From: Bryopsis sp. KO-2023
Taxonomy: Eukaryota; Chlorophyta; Ulvophyceae; Bryopsidales; Bryopsidaceae
Assembly: GCA_030272585.1 (NCBI GenBank)
Contig: BSYQ01000003.1
Span: forward strand, 1,240,001-1,304,000
DNA: 64,000 nucleotides
Direction of reading: 5' to 3'
In this document: positions 12,080 through 21,966 of the stretch, in pieces
Layout: every line of letters begins with the position of its first letter
Numbering within the stretch: the first letter of the stretch is position 1
Program-made: the position numbers and the translations under genes
Notes under the pieces: model-generated
Seen by the model: the letters and a program-made list of their open reading frames with translations, nothing else
What the model was told of the DNA's origin: nothing
Database searches by the model: none

Positions 12080-12809
12080 TATATTCTATTCGTGCGGAAA
12101 CTCCTGTCGAAACGCTCGCGCTTGATAGGAGGCAAAAAGGCAGGACACGGTCCCCACTGCCCCCAGAGTATTTCGCAGTCGACCAACGTGACCAATGACA
12201 GGTCACCTGTGACCATCAACGTGACCATGACGTGCCACGTAACCCCCCCAATATTTTTTTTTCTGTTTTTGGCCTTAAGCAGCCAGAATATTTTTGGGAG
12301 GGGCGGGGTCGGATGAACAAACAAACTACAAAACAGCAAAAGAAGGCCACCACCCCCAGGACCCTAGGAAAAACACAACTTTAGAGCACAATTCCACCGA
12401 AATAAAAAGAAAAACGAAAAAACGAAATGTTTACTCAGCAAACCGAAATAATGATCATCAATGATATAATCCATGATTCACAATCCGCAAGGGCAAAAAA
12501 AAAAGGCCCATCGATGATTCGTCGAAAAAGAGCAGAGTGGCCTCCTCAGGCAACATGCACGTAATCATTGGATACAACATAACATAAACAGCCTGACTCC
12601 CTTCACGAGATTCCTTGAAGGAACTTCCTTCTACCGAGGAAGACTGGGGGCACAGTTGACTGGATGTTGTGTTTTCGCTGGGGAGTAGACAATTGTTGGT
12701 GTTTGTTCGAGCTACATTACCCTGAAAGCGTTTGAGGGCTTTTATCGAGCTGGGACTTCGTGGCATGAACAGCATCCAGTTGCGGCGCGAATCTCTTCAA
12801 TCATAAGAG
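12080..12809. promoter_or_regulatory. Spacer between inverted arms, candidate bidirectional promoter
   Basis: 730 bp between two head-to-head copies of the BTB 5' region. It must hold the promoter of the + strand BTB gene, and by symmetry could drive the - strand fragment. Its outer parts (aaacgctcgcgcttga near 12110; cgtggcatgaacagcatcc near 12760) are conserved in the spacer of the third BTB locus at 41824-42178, while the middle is not. Promoter function is inferred from position and conservation only. Confidence 0.45.
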
Positions 12810-13002
12810 GCGACCGTTACAATGGCAAGGACAAAATTCTTGTGCATCAGCCGAAATGCCAAAAGTTCTTTACTTGGCGGCCGCCTAACATTGTGTTTTC
12901 GCGTTGATAGGTGCTGGTGGAAAACTACGCAGCCCACCACAAAAACTGGCTGAAATGCTTCAATGACCCGAAAATGAGCGATGTCGTTTTCGAAGCCAAG
13001 GA
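12810..13002 (+). repeat. Right arm of 190-bp inverted repeat
   Basis: Inverted partner of 11889-12079. Ends within the BTB coding sequence at FEAKD, exactly where the left-arm copy turns into unrelated sequence. Confidence 0.85.
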
Positions 13003-14086
13003 CGGCCAGACCTTCCATTGCGAGAAATTCGTGCTGGAGGTCGCCAGTCCATATTTCAAGAAGCTGTTTTCCTCTGGAAAGTGGGGAAGCTCTCAGAAGC
13101 TCGTGTCTGCGATCGATTTGGACCCTGCTGCGTTGAAGTGGATCTTGCGGTCGTGTTACACAGGCGATGGTGATTTGAACGATGACAATGTGGTGAGCGT
13201 TATGCTGGCTGCGAAATCGTACCAAATGGACTGGGTAGAAAAGGCGTGCATCAAGTACTTGAAAAGTGACGATGCTCAGTTAGTCGCCACTTTCGAGTAC
13301 TCCAAGGAAAATGAAAAGTGGCAGGAATGGAAGGTATCCCAATTGGGATGGTATCACATTGTTGCCATGGGAGCAAAATCTGTAAATGCAAAAATCGATG
13401 CTCTGCACTACCGGGCCAAGGGCGGAGAAGGAGCAATCATAGGTGCATCTTTTGAGTTCCAGGCTGGTGATGTTATCAATATCCTGACGGGGGGCGTGTC
13501 AAGGATTTGGACGCACAAATCGTGGCCCAATCGTTGCGGCGGTGGCGGCGGCGGAACATTTGTTGCTCTCAAGAAGAAGGAGCTTTCCTTGCTGCTGGCT
13601 GCAGGCGGTGGCGGAGGCTTCCATGGGAGAGACTGTGGGTCTGATGCCAACTTGGGGGAAGACGGAATTGGTTCTGTTGCGAAATATCCAGGAGGGAAAA
13701 ATGGAGGTAACGGGGCCGATGACAAAAAAAGTGGGTTCAAGGGTGGGCTTGGATGGAAAGCAGGTCCTGATGCATTGGCCAAACCAAGTGGGTCAGGCTT
13801 GATGGAGAATGGGGGTTTTGGAGGGGGTGGGGTTGGAGGAGGTGGAGGCTACTCCGGTGGGGGTTGTGGGTGGGGTCATGTTGGGGGCGGCGGTGGGAGC
13901 TATATTGCCTGTGAGGCTGCCAACAGCTGGAAAATTCTAGGTAATTCTGAACATGGAAAGGTTTATATTTGGAGTGGGAAGGAGGTACCTTCCGAAGAAA
14001 CATTTTTCATGAGGCAGCTTGGAGATATTGGTGGAGGAAAGCAAGCCAATGAAGAAGCTATTGATTCTTGGGAAATATTGGACTGA
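12974..14086 (+). CDS. BTB domain fused to ALK-type glycine-rich domain, copy 1
   Basis: Single uninterrupted reading frame. Residues about 1-100 from ATG 12974 are a BTB/POZ domain (SDVVFEAKDGQTFHCEKF, then VLEVASPYF), a dimerisation fold often used as a Cullin-3 adaptor. After a WYHIVAMGAK linker, residues about 125-360 form a glycine-rich domain. Its order matches the ALK/LTK-type Gly-rich module: GAIIG..F.F.AGD.INIL, GGGGGGTFVALKKKELSLLL, AAGGGGG, then GGFGGGG, GGYSGGG and GGGGSYIA blocks. The frame is open upstream to 12911 after an acceptor-like gatag, so an extra 5' exon is possible. I chose ATG 12974 because in-frame stops precede 12911 and BTB domains normally begin at this residue. 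An intronless gene is unusual for this window. Function unknown; a Cullin-3 adaptor or scaffold is plausible. Confidence 0.8.
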   Translation: MSDVVFEAKDGQTFHCEKFVLEVASPYFKKLFSSGKWGSSQKLVSAIDLDPAALKWILRSCYTGDGDLNDDNVVSVMLAAKSYQMDWVEKACIKYLKSDDAQLVATFEYSKENEKWQEWKVSQLGWYHIVAMGAKSVNAKIDALHYRAKGGEGAIIGASFEFQAGDVINILTGGVSRIWTHKSWPNRCGGGGGGTFVALKKKELSLLLAAGGGGGFHGRDCGSDANLGEDGIGSVAKYPGGKNGGNGADDKKSGFKGGLGWKAGPDALAKPSGSGLMENGGFGGGGVGGGGGYSGGGCGWGHVGGGGGSYIACEAANSWKILGNSEHGKVYIWSGKEVPSEETFFMRQLGDIGGGKQANEEAIDSWEILD

Positions 14087-17000
14087 ACTGGACCATGAGG
14101 AGTAGTAGACAGAAGCAGTGAATTCACACAAATGGATTCTTTTCAGATTTTCTGTTTTTTGGGGATACCTCGTGCGTTGGTAGTTAAAGCGCTTCTGTTT
14201 TCGAGGAAAACAATCACCGCACTTTTTTGGGTTTTTTTTTTTGAACCTGATGAAGATTTTGAAACGAATGAGATCAGCAACAACGTTGCAAATTTTGCCT
14301 TTTGTTTTAATTTTTTGATGAGAAAGAAGTAGTGCCCGAAGAGCATAAATGTTACCATCCAAATATTTCGTTGCCATGGTTGCATACTTCCTCGGTGCTA
14401 GTGGCAAGCCCAGCCTGCCCTACCTCCATGCATTCATCCATCAATAATTACAACCCACAGCCTCCATCATCTCAGTGGAACCACAGCACATAAAGTTCTA
14501 CCTTGCATCTCACGCAGCAGCAATTTATCAAATATGCTGTACAGCATGTGTATACATAACATAACATAACATAATTACACGCGAAGAAGCCACGTATACA
14601 TGCATAGTTGCACCTTGATAAGCGATAGGAAGTTGAGAAGTGGTCGACCTCGTATTGAATCGTACAAATGAAGTACACAAGCAAAACACTCACCAACACT
14701 CAAACTAAGAAACAATCAAAGCTGCACGGGGCAAAAAGGACATCTAAAAGAAGAAAACTAGGAAACCTGCGCTAAGCTGGGGTTTGCTTGTTCAACCTAG
14801 CAGAGGCTCTTGTTCGTCTCTAACATCTTGATTCCCAGGAGCACTTTTGTATCATCAACATTTTCTGCGTTGTGGGCTCCAGTGGATACCACTTCGACCC
14901 CAGTAACAAACCAACAGGGGAGGCAAGAATATACCAGCGATCAACCACATGTAGGTGTATACCCTTTTCCTGTGGCAATGCCCAGGATCAACTGCATGGT
15001 GCAGCCCACCATCACCACCAGAGGCCCTCGTCCTGGCGCTCCACATGACATGATGACTCCAGAAGTGTATTCAAAATACGTACGACATGGGTTTTGTCAC
15101 AAAACTTTTGTGGGTTGAACAAAATCGACTTTCCACATTCTGTCGAGACGCGTTCTTTGAACGGCACCACGAGAATATTTCCGGGCGTGACTACAGAAGT
15201 CTTCAGCTACCATGTGACACGAAAGTGATATAAAAGCGAACAAGAGCGTCACTGGACGGGAGGCGAGTCGTGGGATCGACTTGAAAGATCCTTTCCAGAG
15301 TGGGAAAGGACATACTCCATCCATCCCGGTTCAAGCACTCAAAATGTTTTTGGGATCCAAGCACCATAAAAGGATACATGTCACCCCCAAATACCCCTTG
15401 CACCAAACTACAAGGGTGTCAAAACGGCCATGGTGTCCTTGCATTCCTTCAGATGCATGAGAATATGCACCATGGCACCTTCAAGCGAATGAACAAGTAA
15501 GGATAGGAAACAAAAAAGCTATAGCAGCCCACCATCTCTTAAGAAGATTGTATAAATGACATTTGCACAGTCTGAACGCAATGCTCCTGGATCACAGGCA
15601 CTGACAGAAGTTGGGGAAGGGCAGTGGTTCGTGAGAGTTCATGCTTAAGGACACGTCAGCTCGATTTGTTTTGGGCGGTTATGATGGCTGTGATTGTATC
15701 CAGTTGTGGAGACGGTTATTTGTTGGGGTGGGGGGGCTCGACGCTATTTTAACTCGGCCTGGGGAACAGAAGTTCTGTTTTACTTTTGAAACACACAAGT
15801 CGTTCTTTGAGACAGATCTGGAACAGGTGCAAGTAAGGGAACGAACCCACAGCAAATTATACATTCGCACAGCGGCAATAAATCACTACAGTGCCTCTAC
15901 TAGAGCCAGCAGCTTTACAGATAGCACCCGAAACTACTAAACCTCTCCCTGTCCACAAAATCCCGTTTACTCATACCTCATGAACGAACCAGTCACAATG
16001 CATTCCCATCTCATGTTTTCTCCACAGACCAAACTATGCCCCAAGGCTTCTCCAAGAGGAGGATAGCTCTCCCTCAGGCGCTCCCTATCGACCTTTTCGC
16101 CCCATGTCGTCAGTCCCCCTTGTCCCGTCGTCCTGCCGGAGCAGCGACGTCCTGGCGCAGCATGCAGGCTGCATGAGTCGTTCCCTTGTGATTGATTGCG
16201 TTTGCCCAGCATTCGCTACTAAAAGAGTAAAACAAAACGCTTCAGATTCGTTGATGCGTCACGAAAGAGTCTCGAAAGGGCTTCAAGAGCTGAGAACTGG
16301 CCAAAGGTGGACAAAGTTCATTCTTACCTCGATCACCAGTCCCAGCGGAAGGATAAACGGACGCTGCGTTACACCGCAGTTTTCTGTGGCAAGGAAACGG
16401 CGGAACCAGACGAGTCACAGAGATCCCGACCAACCTGCTGTTCGATGGAGAGACTTGTTCCAAGGGCTGGGGTCTGCCGGCCACTTGCCTTAGGATCTTC
16501 TGGTGCACAGTTTAAGACGACACCGCTACACAGGAGCGTACCACCTGTACAGGTCAGTATTAAGCAAAGGTTCGCAGGCCAGAGCGCTGGAGAGTGAGGG
16601 GACTAGAACGGTGAAACAAAGCGTGGGCTCGTGTAGTTACAACCCTGTTGGACTTTAATTTGGGTGCTGGCGCACGCACACAGCGACTTCTTTTCAGTTC
16701 CACAGTCCCAGTACTTACTATGACGGCGGAAGGAGTAGGGGAAACCTCCGAGCAACATATAAAATCCGACACAAGATTCAGAATGTAACTGCCATCACTG
16801 TACTTGTCAAAATCCATTTCCGATACTTTCCTTGCTGCTTCTAACGCCAGTTGCGCCGAATCGCGAATAACTCTTTTCCAAAGTTCGACTTGATCCGATT
16901 GGCTTGTCGGGTGCGTATTCCAGATCGTCCATGGGCGGCGGCAACGGGAAAGGTTCGCCAAGGTCTACGGTCCATCCAAAACTTCGAGGTGATCTGATAG

Positions 17001-17240
17001 ATCGAGAAAAAAGGTGCTGTCCATGGAAATTCTGGGCACAGTCTTCAAATCGACCACCGTATTTTTCAAGGATTAGTAATTTGGAACGCCATAGGCTCCT
17101 TTTCCAGGATTGACCTCGCCCAGCGCCTAATCCTTGAATCTGCCCGCCCGAATTTTTTTTGCTGTTTGGGTCTGTTCTGCCATTTGTGGTGGGTAGATAT
17201 GCCTTTCAATGCTCATAATTTTCTTGTACTTTTTTTTCAG
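14087..17240. other. Inter-gene part of duplication unit 1, no firm gene
   Basis: Conserved with 21967-25139 but no convincing complete gene. Two weak - strand candidates: a hydrophobic stretch near 14990-15060 (GRGPLVVMVGCT, LILGIATGK), and an exon-like segment at 16735-16930 (LWKRVIRDSAQLALEAARKV) with a good donor GTAAGT at its end. Both lose their frame between the copies further downstream because of 1- and 5-base indels, which argues for decayed or non-coding sequence. Confidence 0.4.
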
Positions 17241-20200
17241 GAAGCACACTCCATGCGCTGTAAGCGAGGTAACATCCACCTCGGCAGGTGCCATAGAGAA
17301 CCAGCCGGAGGGCTTTGACATGTGTCAGCTTGTGGCTCTTGCTGGCTGCGCCTTTGATGCATATCTGGAACCAGATCGGAGTGATTTGCTCCAAAAAAAA
17401 CACGAAGACGGATCGAAAGCAACTTTCGTGGCCAGGTTGGCAAACAGAACCTTGATGCTCTTCATTCGTTTGATCTTGTCGGTTATTATTGGATCACTCA
17501 GACTAGGCATCTTGCACCAATAATCTCTTTTTCGTTGGATTTTAGTTTTTTGATTCATTAAATATTTGTATTGAACTGAATTAATTAATGAATCGATTAA
17601 TGTCTTGTTGTCTTTCAGTCCCCACAAGTTCAGGGACGCGTGGAACCTCGGTGAAGGGATGCTGCATGTCAAGATAATTCGAGCCAACGGGTTGAAAGAC
17701 AGAGATGTAAGAGAAATATTGTAATGCTTGCTCAGTTCATAGGCACAACCAGGGGAGGGCCCTGAAATTTTCCGCCCCTCCCCCCCCAAAAAAAAGTCAG
17801 CGAGCAAAAAACAAAAAAAAAATCCCCTAGAAATCTACAACACCATGCCTCAACCAAATTGCTTTTAACCAAAAGAAAAAAGCCTCCCGAAAAACTATTT
17901 TGGCACCTCCTTTCCTGAAATCCTGGTTGCTCCTATGCACCGTTGGTAGAATGCTCTTGAATTGGCCATGGGGGGTTGCTGATGTGAGGTTTCTTTCAGG
18001 GAGCGTGGAACAACAGCGACCCCTACGCAATTTGTACGGTTGACAAGTGCTCCAGAAGGACCCCCACTGTTAAAGACAGCCAAAACCCTGTGTGGAATGA
18101 AAGTTATAGCTACTTTGTCAAGTACGCCATTTCCCCAAAGAAATTTCATTGAAATTGATTTGTTACCATTGCATGCACACACATGTTCAATCGCTGAATC
18201 AAGAGCTGACCTCGCAAATGGCAATCTCTCAAGCTTTGTTAATGGTCTCCCTCTTGTCCTGTTTGAGGTTTTTTAAAAGGCTGTGTTTAATTTAAAAAAA
18301 AAAAAAAGGTTTTTATTTGTTTTTTAATGGATAGGGACAAGAGCCAGGATGCCCTCCACGTACAACTATGGGATAATGATAAAGCAAATAGGGATGACAA
18401 GCTTGGAATGGTGCACTACCCGCTAAAGAAGCTGACAGATGGAAAGGACCAAGAGTTCACGGTCGATGTTCAAGATGGGAGAGGGACTTTTACATTCCAA
18501 GCCAAATACGTCCCGTTCAAAGGTGATGGCCGTCTTTTCAGCTATCTTTTTCGATATTATAATCTAAGTCTGGGATGGGAATGCACGTTTTCTTACGGAG
18601 CTAAAATCAGAAAATCTAGAATTTGGCAGGGACAGTATCAAGCAGACAGCTTGTTCGCCTATGATCTTTTAAAAGCTCTGCCTATGTTTGCAAAACTGCT
18701 GTGTTGCTCGTTCCTGTGGCAGGAATTGAAGGGAGCTGTCTGACGGGGGCATTGATGTTCGCTTCGTCTTGTTTTTTTGCAGGGGAGGAAACGGAGGCAA
18801 TATCGGATGTGTATGAGATCAAACCCCGAGATCCGGGATATCGAAGCACAAAAAGACCTGGTGTGTCAAGAGGTTGGCAAGAACTGGTGGAGATGGCGGG
18901 GAAACCGATAGAACATATGTTCGATCCTGTGTGCTTCATCGACCACAAAAAGTCTGAAACTCAGGTCAGTGGTGCTCCGGAGGCAAGATCATGTCTCTTT
19001 CCCCATCCCCCCTTTAATTTTGGACTTTTCAATTTTTTGTTTCCGGATTTTTTTCGGACTTGGACGAAACGCATACAATCTGAACGGGGTGTGGGCTGTT
19101 TCTATTCTGCTCTGGCCGACATCAGGGTGACGTAAAGATAAAGACAAACAATTAAAATCAAAAAAAATTCAAAATATGTAAAGATTTTGGTTTTTTGATG
19201 TGTAGGCTTGGGTTTACCAGAGCGACCCAAAGCTCAATCGGAAAGAGATGGTCATATCTTTCCGAGGGACCGAGATCAGACACCCAAAGGATTTCCTCAG
19301 TGATATCTTTTTTGGGTTCAACAAGCTGAGAATCAGCAACACTGGTCCTCTTGAATGTGTGGAAGGCACTATGAAAGCACACAAGGGGTTTCTGAAAGCT
19401 TACAGATCGGTGGAGCCTTGTGTTCGGGACGTGGTGGATTCCCTGACAGGGGGAAGCTCGGATTGGAAAGTCTATGTCACTGGTCACTCTTTGGGGGGAG
19501 CTTTAGCGACCCTGTGTGCGTTGGACCTGGTGACCTGGTGAGAGCACTTTTCATTTCCTGGGAAATGTGAGATATTTGTTTTGTTAATATCTATATATTT
19601 TTTCTTTTAATTGTGGAGGACTTTTTACAAATTTGGGTTCTTTCTTGTAGCACTATGATGAAATGATATAAGCAGCAAGCTGACGTCCCAACCGAAACCT
19701 CGCCAGATTCTGCAAATTTCCTGTTCTCCTACCAAACGGAAATCTGCTTCGGAGAAAAAATGAACTCTTTTATTTTTTTATTTTTTTAAATTAATTAATA
19801 TATTTTCAGGTTTTTTTTGAAATCGAATCCTCTGATTAGTCAGCACGGCATTAGAATGCGATCGACTAATCAAATCAATCCTCCTTTTCACACACAGAGA
19901 AGATTCAGGTCCCAAGGTGCAGGTAGCCACTTTTGGATCTCCTCGAGTAGGCAACTGGCCCTTTTCCAGGGCATGCAGCACGATGTTGACTGAAAGCTGG
20001 AGGGTCAACAATAAAAATGATCCTGTAATTGGGCTACCCACTGACAGTAACTACCACCATGTGGGAGAGCAGATCTTGTTGACTGACGGCAAATTGTCCT
20101 TCCGTGGGATGGGTGATCTTGAGCAAAGATTATCTTATGTTCGTGTTCTTACCAACTTTATTTCCCATGCATCCTGTCACCGTGGGAAGACGTACAAGGC

Positions 20201-20249
20201 CTGGTTGAGGAAAACTGTCGACAAGGTCAGGGCTGAAAAGAAGAAGTAA
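17241..20249 (+). pseudogene. C2-domain class 3 lipase, copy 1, probably truncated
   Basis: Exons 17241-17435, 17619-17706, 18000-18121, 18335-18522, 18783-18964, 19206-19537 and 19898-20249. Exons 2-4 encode one C2 domain (GMLHVKIIRANGLKDRD; NSDPYAICTV; NPVWNESYSYF; LHVQLWDNDKA), a Ca2+/phospholipid-binding module. Exons 6-7 encode an alpha/beta-hydrolase of lipase class 3: oxyanion SFRGTE, nucleophile GHSLGGALA, acidic residue in NKNDPVIGLP, then YHHVGEQILL and a C-terminal His region. Exon 6 ends ACC TG|GTGAGA and exon 7 starts A GAA GAT, so splicing creates TGA immediately after the nucleophile helix. Copy 2 has AG|GT there and reads AGA (Arg). No alternative donor/acceptor pair keeps the frame. 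If the base is right, copy 1 lacks its catalytic Asp and His. The 5' end before 17241 is unresolved. Confidence 0.75.
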
Positions 20250-21599
20250 GGGAATCTTGGGAATTTGTTTACACATGAGAAGGCCGCTGGGGCTGAACAC
20301 CTGGAGCCTGTTTCAAGTCTCAATCTCGATGAGCTGTTCATGCGCACCATTATCCTTCGTAAGAAGTAAAGGGGGTGGGGGTGGCAGTTTCAATTGTGCA
20401 GAAAGCTGGGATGTATGGTCTGGAGGGTTTCTTAGTGAAGTGGGAGGCACTTATGCAGGAAGCCTCGTGTTTTCGTCAGAAAAACAACATTCAAGTCTTT
20501 TTGAGAAAGTGTAACTTTTATTTATTTATTGTACGACTCTGGCTCCCTTTCCTCTGTTATTCGGCATCACCTTCAGCTTACCCCAGACAAAAGTCACAAT
20601 AAAACACAAAGAGCATGGACCGCTTTCGTCGATACAGTGAGTTATGCAGATCAATCGCTGTTTCACTGTGCAGCATTAATGGTTGATGCTTTCTCAATCA
20701 GCACCCCCCCCCCTCCCAAAAAAAAAAAGACTATTTGGAGAAAGAGAATCTAATCTGTATTGATTTTTTTGTTCTAGTGCCGATTCAATCATGGTCAACT
20801 CATGTTGAAGCTCGATTTAAAAAAACATTTCCTCTTTTCGTTGCCCTAATAACAATAATTTTCAGAATTGTCTCCACAGCATTTGTGGTGAAGAACTAAA
20901 TGTTGCTGACAAGCAATATCAGTGGATATTCAGCTTGTGATGGAATTTGATATTTGAGCAGTCGCTTAGTAGATCGCACGCAAGAGAACAGTCAGAATTT
21001 GAATATTAAAGTTGATTTTTGTGAATATCCATGACTTCAATTGAAGCCGCCATAATATCTCGACCGTTTCAGACCGGGATATAAGGCCGGAATACAAACA
21101 GGCTTCGTGGCGCATGTTCGAGTTTGAACACAATCGTCAACGAGAAAAGTGTGGTGCTGCGAATTCTTCGACAGCCGCACATGGAAAACTCACCCATTTC
21201 ACACTGAAACCCAAACCCAAACCAAAAATTACACACTGAAAATCATTTGGCTGCCTTCATTCCACTACTCTAGATTTCATAAATCGGAACAGAATCCTGT
21301 CGACCTGTCCAGAACTGTCAGATGCTTCAAACACGAGGTTCCCCACCCAATCTCGTTTCACATTGGATGGAGGAGCATTCCGAAATCGATTTCGTCGATT
21401 GGGTAGACCACGATCGCGTCTCGATGCAGGGGGAGTTGGTAGGCGATCGAGAATTTGCGCGAGCAGCGTTTTAAAGTGCGATCTTTTGTGGAGTTCCTTG
21501 TGTCAGAATCCGAGATGCAAAAAAAAACGTTTGTGCCATATTGATATTGTGTAGTTGTTTGCTGGTGATCATCATCGTAAATGAGAGTGTCGGGATCCC
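20250..21599. other. 3' flank of lipase copy 1 and spacer between duplication units
   Basis: 20250-20665 is the duplicated 3' flank. 20666-21599 is unique spacer. The 21360-21480 part is GC-richer (cgatcgcgtctcgatgc) and open on both strands, but carries no motif I can name. Confidence 0.45.
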
Positions 21600-21966
21600 G
21601 ACAAAAAGAGTGGGCCCAAGGGTGGGCTTGGATGGAAAGCATGCATTGGCCAAACCAAGTGGGTCAGGCCTGATGGAGAATGGGGGTTTTGGCGGGGGTG
21701 GAGGGGGTGGGGTTGGAGGAGGTGGAGGCTACTCTGGTGGGGGTTGTGGATGGGGTCATGTTGGGGGTGGCGGTGGGAGCTATGTTGCGTATGAGGCTGC
21801 CAACAGTTGGAAAATACTGGGTAATTCTGAACATGGAAAGGTTTATATTTGGAGTGGGAAGGAGGTACCTTCCGAAGAAAATTTTTTTATGAGGCAGCTT
21901 GGAGATATTGGTGGAGAAAAGCAAGCCAATGAAGAATCCTTTGATTCTTGGGAAATATTGGACTGA
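21600..21966 (+). pseudogene. Orphan glycine-rich C-terminal segment (copy 2)
   Basis: Matches the last ~120 residues of the gene at 12974-14086, including GGYSGGGCGWGHVGGGGGSY, the HGKVYIWSGKEV stretch and the terminal SWEILD stop. The BTB domain and first half of the glycine-rich domain are absent: the sequence upstream of 21600 is unrelated. The frame is open from about 21541 with no BTB-like exon nearby. Most likely a 5'-truncated relic created by the duplication break, though an in-frame upstream exon cannot be excluded. Confidence 0.65.

Larger units (their letters stand above)
13722..20665 (+). repeat. Segmental direct duplication, unit 1
   Basis: About 6.9 kb that aligns base for base over most of its length with 21600-28635. 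The left break is inside the glycine-rich coding sequence (gacaaaaa-agtggg-caagggtgggcttgg). The right end fades at the sequence gcagatcaatcgctgtttcact. The two units are separated by only 0.93 kb. Confidence 0.92.

Noticed and set aside
11995-12897. Inverted arms read as a classical DNA transposon
   Set aside because: No transposase frame between the arms and the arms run into BTB coding sequence; kept as an inverted duplication with mobility only a possibility.
12797-13225. 142-codon - strand frame, repeated at 42273-42593
   Set aside because: Antisense of the BTB coding region; conserved only because the sense strand is.
13408-13782. Pro-rich 124-codon - strand frame
   Set aside because: Antisense shadow of the glycine-rich coding sequence: Gly codons read as Pro on the other strand.
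15641-15940. Conserved + strand frames around 15640-15940 and 23535-23807
   Set aside because: Different frames are open in the two copies because of indels (for example in a poly-T/G tract), so coding is not supported.
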